DNA of 64,000 nt. It comes from an uncultured Alteromonadaceae bacterium (GTDB lineage Bacteria > Pseudomonadota > Gammaproteobacteria > Enterobacterales > Alteromonadaceae). The translations under genes were made by a program, and so were the position numbers. The stretch is from the NCBI GenBank assembly GCA_947494925.1, contig CANLWS010000004.1:124001-188000 (forward strand), read 5' to 3'. Each line of letters starts with the position of its first letter. Within the stretch, counting starts at the first letter, position 1. Shown piece after piece: positions 8,631-17,722 of the stretch. The notes under the pieces are model-generated. The model had not been told where the DNA came from. It did not search any database and was given only the letters and a program-made list of their open reading frames with translations.

Positions 8631-9584
8631 TCAATGGGCAATAAACCCTGCCTTAATCCCTTTACCCAATTCAAATTCATCTCCAACAGATCCAACTACC
8701 ATTTGACTTCGATTGGATTTAAGTAGTGTTCGGAGGCTATATAGAGCATCAATTCCGGTGCAGTGTGAGCCTATCATCTGCTCAACACCAAATCGGTCTA
8801 GTTGTTTCGCGGTCCAGGCCAGGTGTGTATCAGAGGCGCTAACTAAATGATATCCACCTATCGCAGTGGTAATCGAACCGGGGTGAATATGTTTGTTGAT
8901 ATGTTCCATCGTATTAACAATGCCAGCGTGACCACAGCCAGATACTAAAATAAAGCCATGATCAGTATCAAAAACCAGGGACATGTCTTCTGGGATTGTA
9001 TCTTCAAGAATGCCATTTTCTGTTTCTATCCGGCCGTTACCACTCCAGTTTTTTTCTGGATGAATTCGCGCTACATTGCCGGTCAGCCAAACACCAGGGA
9101 AGAGTTCGTGAGCCGACTCATAGAGTGTAAATTCTGCGCCAAGTGCCTCCATGTCTGATTTAACCTTCAAGATCTTATTCTGGCTGTTTACGCGTTTATG
9201 GAATATACCTTTCCCGACGTGCACTTTGCTCAGAGCCTGTGGATTTTTACCCATAAGTGCTTTTCTCAACGTGACTAATCCGCCTGTGTGGTCACCGTGA
9301 TTGTGACTGAGGATAACGTCTTTCACGTCAGATAAATCAATACCTAAGTCTTTAGCATTTTGTAGCACTGTTTGAGGCCTGTTACCTGTATCAAAGAGAA
9401 TTTTATTACCATCTACTTCTATCACAGCAGAATATCCCCACTCTCCAATGCCACGACTAGCAAGCATGGTAGACAGAGTAGTGATCTTGAGTTTTGTCAC
9501 CCGTTGCCAGTCAGCACTCTTTTTGGGATTAGCGAACACACTCATGCAAACCATCATGAGCAAAACACAAAATAGACTTTTCAT
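8631..9584 (-). CDS. Secreted metallo-beta-lactamase-fold hydrolase
   Basis: A 317-residue exported metallo-hydrolase. The ATG at 9584 opens with a signal peptide (MKSLFCVLLMMVCMSVFA); upstream in-frame starts would bury it. The zinc motif HNHGDHTGG lies at about residues 94-102, followed by SGCGHAGIVN and GGYHL, which supply further metal ligands. It is most like the MJ0301/dihydropteridine-synthase-type MBL branch (often named 7,8-dihydropterin-6-yl-methyl-4-(beta-D-ribofuranosyl)aminobenzene 5'-phosphate synthase), but export argues for a different periplasmic substrate. Confidence 0.85.
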   Translation of the reverse strand: MKSLFCVLLMMVCMSVFANPKKSADWQRVTKLKITTLSTMLASRGIGEWGYSAVIEVDGNKILFDTGNRPQTVLQNAKDLGIDLSDVKDVILSHNHGDHTGGLVTLRKALMGKNPQALSKVHVGKGIFHKRVNSQNKILKVKSDMEALGAEFTLYESAHELFPGVWLTGNVARIHPEKNWSGNGRIETENGILEDTIPEDMSLVFDTDHGFILVSGCGHAGIVNTMEHINKHIHPGSITTAIGGYHLVSASDTHLAWTAKQLDRFGVEQMIGSHCTGIDALYSLRTLLKSNRSQMVVGSVGDEFELGKGIKAGFIAH

Positions 9585-9721
9585 TGCCCGCTTCCTTAGA
9601 ACGTGTTGATCTTTGCTGTACGAATTTTGTTCTAAATATAAGATTAGCATAGAAAAGTATGCCCTGAGCGTGTCATGATTATCCTTCGCTAAGTAAAACT
9701 AACTTATACAAAGACATCGCA

Positions 9722-10909
9722 ATGTCAGACAAACCTGTAAACGCAATATCCGTATTTTTCATATTCCTGCGTCTGGGACTCACCTCGTTCGGAGGACCTA
9801 TAGCCCACCTCGCCTATTTTCGGGTTGAGTTTGTCGAACAACGAAGATGGTTTACGGAAAAGGCTTATGCCGATCTGGTGGCTTTGTGTCAGTTCCTGCC
9901 AGGTCCAGCCAGCAGCCAGGTGGGACTGGCAATCGGTTTATCCAAGGCTGGATATGCTGGAGCATTCGCAGCCTGGCTAGGTTTCACAATTCCTTCTGCC
10001 CTCATATTGATTCTGTTTGCATTAGGATTAACCAGTGACAATGAATTACAATTATCCGGGACTATTCAGGGATTGAAAATCGTTGCTGTTGCGGTGATTG
10101 CCCAGGCAATTTGGGGAATGGCTCGTAGTTTGTGCCCTGACAATTCGCGTATTACCTTAATGCTGTTAATCGCATCTTCAATCCTTTTATTTCCTGGTGT
10201 CACTACACAAATTGGCGGTATTGTCCTCGCCGCTATTGTGGGCGTTTTGTTATTTGAGCCTGAAAAAGTACAACCGGATCGGACACTGCGCTTCAATGTC
10301 AATAAGTCGCAGGGTGCGATTTGGCTTGGACTCTTTGTGTCTCTGCTCATTGGATTGCCGTTGGTAGCAAGCTTCACTCAGGATCCCATAGTCACGCTGG
10401 TAGACTCGTTTTATCGAAGTGGGGCTCTGGTGTTTGGTGGTGGCCATGTGGTACTTCCACTACTCCAATCTGAAGTGGTACCGAACGGGCTAGTCAGCGA
10501 AGACACCTTTTTGGCCGGATATGGCGCAGCTCAGGCAGTGCCGGGCCCCTTGTTTACTTTCGCGGCATTTTTAGGTGCAGTAGTGAACCAAGGTCCGAGC
10601 GGTTGGCTGGGGGGCGCTGTAGCACTGCTGGCTATTTTCCTGCCTTCTTTTCTTCTAATTGCCGGTGCATTGCCGTTTTGGCAAACTCTAAAACAAAATT
10701 CCACTATGCGGTCTGCGCTTGTGGGGATCAATGCTGCTGTGGTCGGCCTGCTGCTGGCGACCTTTTTCCAACCGGTATGGTTAAGCGCGATTCATGGGCC
10801 AAAAGACATGGTGATGGCGTTAACTGGCTTCATTGCATTGATGTTCTGGAAAATCCCCCCTTGGTTGGTCGTTTTCTGCATGGCCGCAGCAGGTTGGTTG
10901 TTTTTCTAG
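9722..10909 (+). CDS. chrA: Chromate transporter ChrA, two-domain type
   Basis: A 395-residue integral membrane protein with two homologous CHR halves. The first begins RLGLTSFGGPIAHLAYFR and has LVALCQFLPGPASSQ; the second has GALVFGGGHVVLPLLQSEVV and YGAAQAVPGPLFTF. Both halves keep the G-G-P/H and PGP motifs of the long-chain chromate efflux family, which exports chromate and confers resistance. Length is typical of the bidomain type. It is divergent from the metallo-hydrolase and is followed 123 bases later by a LysR gene that may or may not control it. Confidence 0.93.
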   Translation: MSDKPVNAISVFFIFLRLGLTSFGGPIAHLAYFRVEFVEQRRWFTEKAYADLVALCQFLPGPASSQVGLAIGLSKAGYAGAFAAWLGFTIPSALILILFALGLTSDNELQLSGTIQGLKIVAVAVIAQAIWGMARSLCPDNSRITLMLLIASSILLFPGVTTQIGGIVLAAIVGVLLFEPEKVQPDRTLRFNVNKSQGAIWLGLFVSLLIGLPLVASFTQDPIVTLVDSFYRSGALVFGGGHVVLPLLQSEVVPNGLVSEDTFLAGYGAAQAVPGPLFTFAAFLGAVVNQGPSGWLGGAVALLAIFLPSFLLIAGALPFWQTLKQNSTMRSALVGINAAVVGLLLATFFQPVWLSAIHGPKDMVMALTGFIALMFWKIPPWLVVFCMAAAGWLFF

Positions 10910-11032
10910 TGAGGGGACAAAAGACTTGCAAAGCGCCTGGATAAATCACCTGAAATAACCATCATGTAAATTGAACCCTTGCTTAAATACCGATAATGTA
11001 AGCTTTTAAATAAAGTCATTGGCACTGAAATT

Positions 11033-11929
11033 TTGACATTTGAACAGCTTAAAGCCCTCGATGCAGTGGTGAAATATGGCTCCGTTCGTGCGGCCGCAGA
11101 ACACCTTTTTAAAACACCACCTTCTGTGAGCAGCCTGATTAAAAATCTGGAAAGCGACGTTGGCATTAAATTGTTATCACGAGATGCATATCGTCCTACT
11201 CTCACTCAGGAAGGAGAGCTGTTTTACCGCAAGGCGACTCAAGTACTCAGCCAAATGCATGAACTAAAAAGTTTGTCTCAACGTATGTCGGGAAGCAAGG
11301 AATTGGTGGTCAATATTGCGATTAATGCGGTATGCCCGTTGGATCGACTTCTTACGACTTTGATGAGCATTGAGAAGAAACACCCTGAGACACAAATCAA
11401 CGTGTCCACCGAGCATCTTGGTGGCGCAATGGAAAGGCTTAAATTAAATGAAGTTGATATCGCCGTTACCACGTCTTTGGGGATGGTCACGAAATACATG
11501 GAAGCCAGCCCGGCATTTACAATACCCATTGTTCCTCTTGCACAAAAAGGGCACCCGTTGACCAGAATTAAAGGCACTATTTCAAAGTCACAAGCGTCTG
11601 AATATCCGCAGGTGATCGTGCGGGATTCCAGTCGCACCAGCGAAAAACAAACCTTGGACGTTATTGAAGGGGGTCGCCACTGTCATGTGACTGATTTTAT
11701 CAGTAAGAAAAAGCTGTTGGATTCAGGTTTGGGATGGGGTGGCCTTCCCCTCTATTTGGTAGAAGAAGAGTTAAAAAATGGTTCGTTGGTCGCACTGCAG
11801 ATCGACGGCTATAGCGGCCGACGATCTGAACAGTTTCTGATCAGGCGCAGTGACAAAGCACACGGATTAGTGTCGCAAGAAGTATGGGATTCTCTACACC
11901 AAAGTTTCAGTTCGAGCTCCAATGACTGA
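11033..11929 (+). CDS. LysR-family transcriptional regulator
   Basis: A 298-residue LysR protein: N-terminal winged HTH (TFEQLKALDAVVKYGSVRAAAEHLFKTP), linker helix, and periplasmic-binding-like effector domain from about residue 90. The first usable codon is TTG at 11033; the frame closes upstream at TAA 10994-10996 with no ATG. Its 3' end overlaps the convergent DUF1330 gene by 23 bases, which suggests that the DUF1330/SDR pair or chrA are candidate targets. Confidence 0.88.
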   Translation: MTFEQLKALDAVVKYGSVRAAAEHLFKTPPSVSSLIKNLESDVGIKLLSRDAYRPTLTQEGELFYRKATQVLSQMHELKSLSQRMSGSKELVVNIAINAVCPLDRLLTTLMSIEKKHPETQINVSTEHLGGAMERLKLNEVDIAVTTSLGMVTKYMEASPAFTIPIVPLAQKGHPLTRIKGTISKSQASEYPQVIVRDSSRTSEKQTLDVIEGGRHCHVTDFISKKKLLDSGLGWGGLPLYLVEEELKNGSLVALQIDGYSGRRSEQFLIRRSDKAHGLVSQEVWDSLHQSFSSSSND

Positions 11930-12209
11930 TCTGTTCAATTTCCGATACTGCACCTAGTAATAAAGCTTGCCTTATTTTCAGATAATCCGGATCTGCAAAA
12001 AATCCTGTTTTTGTATTTTCGTCAGGAAAGCTAATCACAAAGACTCGGTTGTAATTTTGCCCAAGTTTACCCATCTCAAGGGGAGTGGCATTAAAATCAT
12101 ACAAAAACTCTCCCTTACTTTTTGAGAGTAAAGGAAACATTTGTCGCCTATATTCCTCGTACATATCCTGATCCGTTATGTTCGCACCCACTAATATCTG
12201 ATATGACAT
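11907..12209 (-). CDS. DUF1330 family protein
   Basis: A 100-residue cytoplasmic protein of the dimeric ferredoxin-like (alpha/beta barrel) group; MSYQILVGANITDQDMYEEYRRQM and the late YNRVFVISFPDENTKTGFFADPDY segment match the DUF1330 pattern. The biochemical role of the family is not established. It lies 28 bases downstream of the SDR gene on the same strand, so the two form an operon, and it converges on the LysR gene. Confidence 0.75.
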   Translation of the reverse strand: MSYQILVGANITDQDMYEEYRRQMFPLLSKSKGEFLYDFNATPLEMGKLGQNYNRVFVISFPDENTKTGFFADPDYLKIRQALLLGAVSEIEQISHWSSN

Positions 12210-12237
12210 CTGTTGTTTCTCCTGTTAACTATTGTTC

Positions 12238-12996
12238 TTAGCCAATGTGGTGCCCGGCAACATGGCCACCGTCCAAATTGATTGTGGTTCCGCTGACAAA
12301 GCCATTTTCAATAATCTGAGTAACCATCTTTGCGACCTCTTCTGGTTCGCCGATACGATTCAACAAATGCAAACCCGCCATACTGTCGTCTTCAAATCCG
12401 TTCGCCTTATGCATTGGCGAACGGATTATTCCAGGTGCTAAAGTATTTGCTCTTATGTTGTATTTACCGAATTCAGCTGCTATCTGACGTGAAAAAGCGT
12501 GAATTGCGCCTTTTGAAGACATTGGTGCTGATGCTGGTACGCCACCCAAAGCATGATCAACCATTACTGAACCTAGGTTCAAAATACTACCTCCCTGTTG
12601 TTCAATCATCACAGGCAATACAGCTTGAGTCAGGAAATAGGTACTTTTCAGATTGGTATCCATGTACTTGTCCAGATCAGATTCAGTGACTTCCATAAAA
12701 GGCTTGGGGGAGAACACCCCGGCGTTGTTCACAAGTGCATCAATTCGGCCGAACTGTCTTATTGCTTCCGTTACCAGGGATCGACGATCCGACTGAACAG
12801 AAAGATCACCAGTAATAGCCAATACATTTGATGACGCAGCCATTTGCTCCTTAACATTCTGCAAACGTGCGTGGTCACGCCCATGAATCGCCAGGGACCA
12901 ACCAGCCTTGTTCAGTTTCAATGCGATTGCGCTGCCCAAACCACTGGATGCACCAGTCACTATCGCGACTCTTTCCGTCTCTGCTAGATTATGCAT
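12238..12996 (-). CDS. Short-chain dehydrogenase/reductase lacking the usual catalytic Tyr
   Basis: A 252-residue Rossmann-fold protein with the cofactor loop TGASSGLG (residues 14-21), NNAG (90-93), the active-site Ser143 in LGSV, and Lys162 in SSKG. The catalytic Tyr expected four residues before Lys is Pro158 (SAPMSSK), confirmed by reading the codons on the reverse strand. The canonical SDR proton relay is therefore broken, so the protein may use another residue, act on an unusual substrate or be non-catalytic. The C terminus ends in the usual LDGG plus a His-rich tail (HVAGHHIG). It is operonic with the DUF1330 gene. Confidence 0.88.
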   Translation of the reverse strand: MHNLAETERVAIVTGASSGLGSAIALKLNKAGWSLAIHGRDHARLQNVKEQMAASSNVLAITGDLSVQSDRRSLVTEAIRQFGRIDALVNNAGVFSPKPFMEVTESDLDKYMDTNLKSTYFLTQAVLPVMIEQQGGSILNLGSVMVDHALGGVPASAPMSSKGAIHAFSRQIAAEFGKYNIRANTLAPGIIRSPMHKANGFEDDSMAGLHLLNRIGEPEEVAKMVTQIIENGFVSGTTINLDGGHVAGHHIG

Positions 12997-13291
12997 GTTT
13001 ACTCCTATTCGATTAGAGAGCCCAGATCATAATCATTCACAACAAACATAAATATTTTGCATTTTATTTCATAATGTAAGTATTTAACTTTCATTTTGAC
13101 AAATTGAAGAAGTATCTAACCAGGATGAAATGGATTTAAAAACCGCTACCAGTCACATTAGTTTTATTAATTTCAATTGAACAAAAAATGTTCGTTGCAT
13201 TGCTGCTAAACTGTCCTTACAATCCGCGCCCGTAATCGGGCTTGATGACGCCCAACGGTTTGATTTAAAAGGCTGAAGTAGTGGTAGTGCA
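12997..13291. other. Divergent intergenic region with a short hairpin
   Basis: This separates the SDR gene from the ThrE-like gene, which read away from each other. At 13228-13241 GCCCG-TAAT-CGGGC forms a tight hairpin about 50 bases before the exporter start. No gene and no known riboswitch pattern was recognised. Confidence 0.4.
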
Positions 13292-14518
13292 ATGAACAAA
13301 TTTGAATTTATCCAGATACGCAGATTTGTCCTTAAGCTGGGCAAAATGCTGCACAAATATGGGTCGCCTTCATTCAGGCTGGAGACATATTTAAGTGAAG
13401 TTGCCACGCATTTGGGCGTGCATTCCTCTTTTATTTCAACCCCTACTTCCTTGACAATGGTGTTGTGGAGCGATCGACACGAGGAAGAGTATACCCATAC
13501 AGCCCGTATACAACCGGGCGAATTGGACATGAATTCGTTGTCCCTAACGGATGAATTAGCTTTCCGCTTACAAAATGGTGAAATCTCACTGGAAGAAGCA
13601 GACAGACAACTTGATGAAATTGATGCCATGCCCAGCCCATATGGCAAGTTTCTGACATGCCTTGCATTCGGGTTATCCACAAGTGCATTTGCCATGCTAA
13701 TGGGCGCAGGCCAGATTGAAATCCTGCTCTCCGGTTTATTGGGAATATTAGTTTACCTCTGGACTCTGTGGGCTTTGCGATCCAAACGAGTCGGATTGAT
13801 GCTTGAACCCGTGGCCTCTTTTTCCGTAGGCTTTCTTGCCTGCGCTCTAAGTTATTTTTTGGGTTCTGGATTTAATATCTGGCTTATTATTCTGTCATCG
13901 CTGATTATTCTGGTCCCTGGATTGTCCCTAACCATGGGATTAAAAGAACTCTCTTCACGGAATCTGGTGTCTGGAACGGCGAGAGTGATGGATGCCATTA
14001 TGCAGCTGTTCAAACTGTATTTTGGTGCATTTTTGGGCATTAGCCTGGGTTATCAGGTCTTTGGTCAACAGGTAATGCAAGTCGCTACCCCGCTGCCCTT
14101 CTGGATCAACTGGCTTGGTGTATTGATGTTGAGTGCCGGGCTGGTAGCTATTTTCAGAACGCGACCCAAACACATTCTGTGGGCGATGCCTTCCACTTTT
14201 ATTGCCTATGCGGCATCAACCTGGAGTTCAGCCTATCTGGAAAATGGATTAGGTGCCTTTGTCGGAGCCTTTGCATTAGGTGTGTTCGCCAATTTGTTTT
14301 CTCGTATTGCCAACGCACCCTCAACCATTGTTGCCATGCACGGATTAATTGTATTGGTACCTGGTTCTAAAACCTATATCGGATTGAATTCCTTTATCTC
14401 GGGTCAGGATATTATTAAAGCCGATCATATCGGACAGGAAACCTTTATGATCTTAATGTCACTGGTGGCCGGGCTGATTTTCGCCAATGTAGTGATGCCT
14501 ACCAGGAAGGCGCTTTAG
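13292..14518 (+). CDS. Threonine/serine exporter (ThrE-like) family protein
   Basis: A 408-residue membrane protein combining the two halves that occur as YjjP (ThrE) and YjjB (ThrE_2) in E. coli. The N-terminal cytoplasmic part (about 1-125) contains KMLHKYGSPSFRLETYLSEVATHLG and the substrate-domain stretch SFISTPTSLTMVLW. About nine or ten hydrophobic segments follow. The family exports threonine/serine or, for YjjPB, succinate, and the substrate here is unproven. The ATG at 13292 is the first plausible start. Confidence 0.87.
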   Translation: MNKFEFIQIRRFVLKLGKMLHKYGSPSFRLETYLSEVATHLGVHSSFISTPTSLTMVLWSDRHEEEYTHTARIQPGELDMNSLSLTDELAFRLQNGEISLEEADRQLDEIDAMPSPYGKFLTCLAFGLSTSAFAMLMGAGQIEILLSGLLGILVYLWTLWALRSKRVGLMLEPVASFSVGFLACALSYFLGSGFNIWLIILSSLIILVPGLSLTMGLKELSSRNLVSGTARVMDAIMQLFKLYFGAFLGISLGYQVFGQQVMQVATPLPFWINWLGVLMLSAGLVAIFRTRPKHILWAMPSTFIAYAASTWSSAYLENGLGAFVGAFALGVFANLFSRIANAPSTIVAMHGLIVLVPGSKTYIGLNSFISGQDIIKADHIGQETFMILMSLVAGLIFANVVMPTRKAL

Positions 14519-14601
14519 TCTGGGCACTCCGCAATTAGACTTGATTTCTTGAGCAAAAAGTCAATAGAGTAATGAGCTAAGCACCGCTACCGAGTTTACT
14601 C

Positions 14602-15471
14602 TTGAAATCAATAATCGCACTCATTTGTTGTGTGGCTTTCGCGTCGCACGCAAATCCAGGTTGGCAGCCATTGCTCGATAAAAATTTGACCCAGTGGGAT
14701 ACCTACCTGAGTTATCGGCACGCAGAGGACTATGATGGAAGCGTCCCACTTGACGAGAAAGGCAATCCCATTGCTCCTATCGGCCTCAATCAAGGCAATG
14801 GGCAATTCCAGGTGTTTACTGTTTTAAAAGAAAAAGACGAGCTGGTACTCAGGATCAGCGGTGAAATATACGGTGCGCTCACCACTAAGCGAAGTTACCG
14901 CAATTACCACTTATCACTCAAAGTGAGATGGGGCGATATAAAGTGGCCGCCCCGTCAGAATAAGCTCATGGACAGTGGTATCCTCTATCATGGGACAGGT
15001 GAGCATGGACGTGAATATTTCCGTTCCTGGCTGCTATCCCAAGAGTTCCAGATCATGCAGGGACATATAGGTGACTACTGGAAACAAGCAACCTCGGCAA
15101 TAGACGTAAGGGCTTATCCACCTGAGTACATTATGAATCCTGTTGCAGATGAAAATCAGCCATTTATCAAAGTGGGGGAAGGAGAAAAAATACAGGGGTT
15201 TGTGCTTCGTAAAGAAAACCATGAAAATCCTCATGGACAATGGAATCACCTGGAATTAATAAGCTATGAAGGAAAAAGCCTGCACATCGTCAATGAACAC
15301 GTTGTGATGGTGCTGAAAAACTCACGGTACATTTCCGATGACGAGGCTAAGCCACTAGTTGAAGGTAAAATTCAGCTTCAAAGCGAAGCGGCAGAGGTCT
15401 TTTTCAAAGACATTAATATAAAACCTCTCAATCATCTTGAAGCTAAGTATAAGAAGCTGTTCCAGGAGTAA
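14602..15471 (+). CDS. Secreted DUF1080 (3-keto-disaccharide hydrolase-like) protein
   Basis: A 289-residue exported beta-jelly-roll protein starting at TTG 14602, which gives a signal peptide (KSIIALICCVAFASHANP). The DUF1080 domain follows: GWQPLLDKNLTQWDTY, YRNYHLSLKVRWG, DSGILYHG, QEFQIMQG and HGQWNHLELISYEGKSLHIVNEH. Members are concanavalin/LamG-like and some hydrolyse 3-keto-glycosides. It ends 14 bases from the convergent GGDEF gene. Confidence 0.82.
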   Translation: MKSIIALICCVAFASHANPGWQPLLDKNLTQWDTYLSYRHAEDYDGSVPLDEKGNPIAPIGLNQGNGQFQVFTVLKEKDELVLRISGEIYGALTTKRSYRNYHLSLKVRWGDIKWPPRQNKLMDSGILYHGTGEHGREYFRSWLLSQEFQIMQGHIGDYWKQATSAIDVRAYPPEYIMNPVADENQPFIKVGEGEKIQGFVLRKENHENPHGQWNHLELISYEGKSLHIVNEHVVMVLKNSRYISDDEAKPLVEGKIQLQSEAAEVFFKDINIKPLNHLEAKYKKLFQE

Positions 15472-15485
15472 TGTCAGGTAAAGGG

Positions 15486-17015
15486 TTACCAGACCACACG
15501 ATCCCTACCGTCACGCTTAGCTTGATACAAGGCGTCATCTGCACGTGACAAAGCCAAACTGGTTACGTCGTCGTCCTCCTGTAAACTGGAAACCCCTATA
15601 CTGACGGTAACAGAAGTTTCAATTTCGCCAATGTCCACGATACAACTTTTTATCGCAAGTCGAATTCGTTCTCCGATCAGTGCAGCTTCCTGGCACTCAG
15701 TATCAGGTAATATCAGCACAAACTCTTCACCACCATAACGTCCTGCAAGATCATAAGGGCGTAAATTATTTTTGATCTGTCGGGCTATCGACACTAACAC
15801 TTCATCTCCATGTAAATGCCCATGTTTGTCGTTGATTTGTTTGAAATTATCCACATCCAACATGATCACACTAAGGGGTTTTTGGGTCCGCTGTGCGCGA
15901 TAACATTCCAACTCATAGAATTCCATGACTTTGCGCCTGTTGAGCACACCTGTTAAGCCATCTACGTTAGCCAGGCATTCCAGTTCCTGATTTTTTTCCG
16001 ACAACTTCTGATTGGCGCGACGCAGTGCATGATTCCAATACAATATCGCCTGATACGCCAGAAAAGCAGTGGCCAACATCACCACCAACAAAATAAACAA
16101 GGGGTACGACATACCATCAATAGCATTAGTGATCAGACTGGCGGACTGGTTATCCTGAATAAGGTTGATGGCTTCTTTGGCCTGCTGTACTCCAAACACT
16201 CTGGCTGTTACTACATACCCCATCAACACCAACATAAATGCCGAAACGGCTACAAACAATCCAGCTTTAGTGACTTGTTGCGGTTCCTCCTCATCTATCA
16301 CTGGCCGCAACCATGCACTAATTTTGGGGCCAACCAGGTAAAGCAGAGGTAAAATGATGAGTAATGCATGTAACCATTCGCCGAGCCACCAACCTTGCCA
16401 TACCGCATATGCATCGTGAATACCCACCTGGTTGGTATGTGTCCAGATGAAAGAGCCAGCAGAACTGGCAAGAGAGGCAACCAACGAAATCAGTACGAAT
16501 CCAATGACAGAAACAATGTCTCGCATATCAGTTTGCAGAGGAGAAACACGGTAAAAAAGTGCATAAATGGCCAAACCTATTGGATTGGAAAAGGCAAACA
16601 GAAAAGTCCAGTGCAGAGGCATACCGCCGATTAACGCCACAGTAAAGCTGGCAAAGTAGGCAGGGATGGCGCCCCAAAAATAGCCATACCAAATCACCAA
16701 CGGAATACACATTAATGTAGGTAAATACACAGTAAGATGTAAGGTTAATCCAAACACTGTGATATCCAGCCCGGTTAAATCCAGATACCGGGTCAGCGTC
16801 CCAAGAGGAATGGTAACAGCACAGATTGCCAACCAGATAATAACCGCTGAGCATCCTCGTCCGGGTTGCGTGAGATAAAAAGTGGGTTTAAAAGGCAAGG
16901 ATTGGAACGCGCTTTTCCCTTCAGAATAAGCATCATTTATTTTCGAATCTGCCCCGTTACTTCTGGTCTTCAACAGCTTTGTTTGGTAGGGAGTATTTGA
17001 GTTGGATACTAGCAA
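15486..17015 (-). CDS. Membrane diguanylate cyclase, MASE1-type sensor plus GGDEF
   Basis: A 509-residue protein with about eight transmembrane segments (55-325) of MASE1-like character, a short coiled stretch (330-348) and a C-terminal GGDEF domain. The active-site motif is GGEEF at 428-432, and the inhibitory I-site RxxD is present as RPYD at 419-422, five residues before it. It should make cyclic di-GMP in response to an unknown membrane signal and be product-inhibited. The start is taken at 17015; a later ATG is not available before the first membrane segment. Confidence 0.9.
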   Translation of the reverse strand: MLVSNSNTPYQTKLLKTRSNGADSKINDAYSEGKSAFQSLPFKPTFYLTQPGRGCSAVIIWLAICAVTIPLGTLTRYLDLTGLDITVFGLTLHLTVYLPTLMCIPLVIWYGYFWGAIPAYFASFTVALIGGMPLHWTFLFAFSNPIGLAIYALFYRVSPLQTDMRDIVSVIGFVLISLVASLASSAGSFIWTHTNQVGIHDAYAVWQGWWLGEWLHALLIILPLLYLVGPKISAWLRPVIDEEEPQQVTKAGLFVAVSAFMLVLMGYVVTARVFGVQQAKEAINLIQDNQSASLITNAIDGMSYPLFILLVVMLATAFLAYQAILYWNHALRRANQKLSEKNQELECLANVDGLTGVLNRRKVMEFYELECYRAQRTQKPLSVIMLDVDNFKQINDKHGHLHGDEVLVSIARQIKNNLRPYDLAGRYGGEEFVLILPDTECQEAALIGERIRLAIKSCIVDIGEIETSVTVSIGVSSLQEDDDVTSLALSRADDALYQAKRDGRDRVVW

Positions 17016-17191
17016 ATCCCCCCTACCAAACCCAGTAAAACCTCGCGCTAATAGGTCTAAACACCCAAATAGGTAAAAGTTTTACACAACTATATTGCAA
17101 AGGATGTTGCTGCTCAGATGGGCAGTACAAATGAACATTTGGTTAGCGCATCCAGACAGCTGTACAAGTCAGTCTTATCCCAAATGGCACT

Positions 17192-17506
17192 TCAGTTCGA
17201 CATCTTCAGGCCCAGCACGCCAACAAAAATAAGAGCCATAAAAAAAATGTCTCGGCCAGACAGATATATGGCGAAAAAAACATGATTTATCAGGGAAATA
17301 CTCACGATACCCACAGCAAGCCAGACCATGTAGGCCTGAGAAGGGGAAATATTTTTTAAGGAGAGCGAAAACAACACCAGACTCAGTGTCATCGCAAAAA
17401 CAGCTAAAATGACAAATGGGATTTTGGTAAAGGATTCAGATTTTTGTATTCCAACAAGCCAGACAGCTTCCAGAATGCCAGCAAGAAATAAGATAAACCA
17501 GGACAT
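17192..17506 (-). CDS. gdx: Small multidrug resistance family guanidinium exporter
   Basis: A 104-residue, four-helix SMR protein. The N terminus MSWFILFLAGILEAVW aligns with Gdx/SugE, with the essential Glu at position 13, the later AYMVWLAVG matches helix 3, and it ends in LGLKMSN. Gdx proteins are dual-topology proton/guanidinium antiporters. The start is ATG 17506, preceded by a strong GAGGGTGG ribosome site; in-frame codons further upstream are inside the riboswitch. The mRNA leader is a guanidine-II riboswitch, which independently supports guanidinium as the substrate rather than quaternary ammonium drugs. Confidence 0.92.
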   Translation of the reverse strand: MSWFILFLAGILEAVWLVGIQKSESFTKIPFVILAVFAMTLSLVLFSLSLKNISPSQAYMVWLAVGIVSISLINHVFFAIYLSGRDIFFMALIFVGVLGLKMSN

Positions 17507-17524
17507 GTTCCACCCTCGAAATTC

Positions 17525-17569
17525 GGGGTCGTCCCCATTACAAGAGCAGAGTGGTGAGGTCGTCCTCAC
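17525..17569 (-). promoter_or_regulatory. Guanidine-II (mini-ykkC) riboswitch
   Basis: Reading the minus strand, GTGAGG-ACGA-CCTCAC (17569-17554) and GGGG-ACGA-CCCC (17536-17525) are two hairpins with identical ACGA tetraloops separated by 17 bases, and the ribosome binding site of the SMR gene comes directly after. Paired hairpins with ACGR loops just before a Shine-Dalgarno are the definition of the mini-ykkC motif. Guanidine binding stabilises loop-loop contact and frees the ribosome site, turning on exporter translation. Confidence 0.93.
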
Positions 17570-17722
17570 TTCAAGTTGCACGGGATATTAGCATAAAGAT
17601 TCTATGATTCAACTACTTCGCAGCTGGCTCCTTCTGCGATCCAAAACACAACAGATTTTTCGTTAACTTCAACTCGTTCAGGTGATAGAATTTACCCAAC
17701 AAGGAATTCCGAACAGGTTGTT

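Noticed and set aside
13228-13241. Possible riboswitch before the ThrE-like gene
   Set aside because: Only one short hairpin is visible; no known aptamer pattern was recognised.
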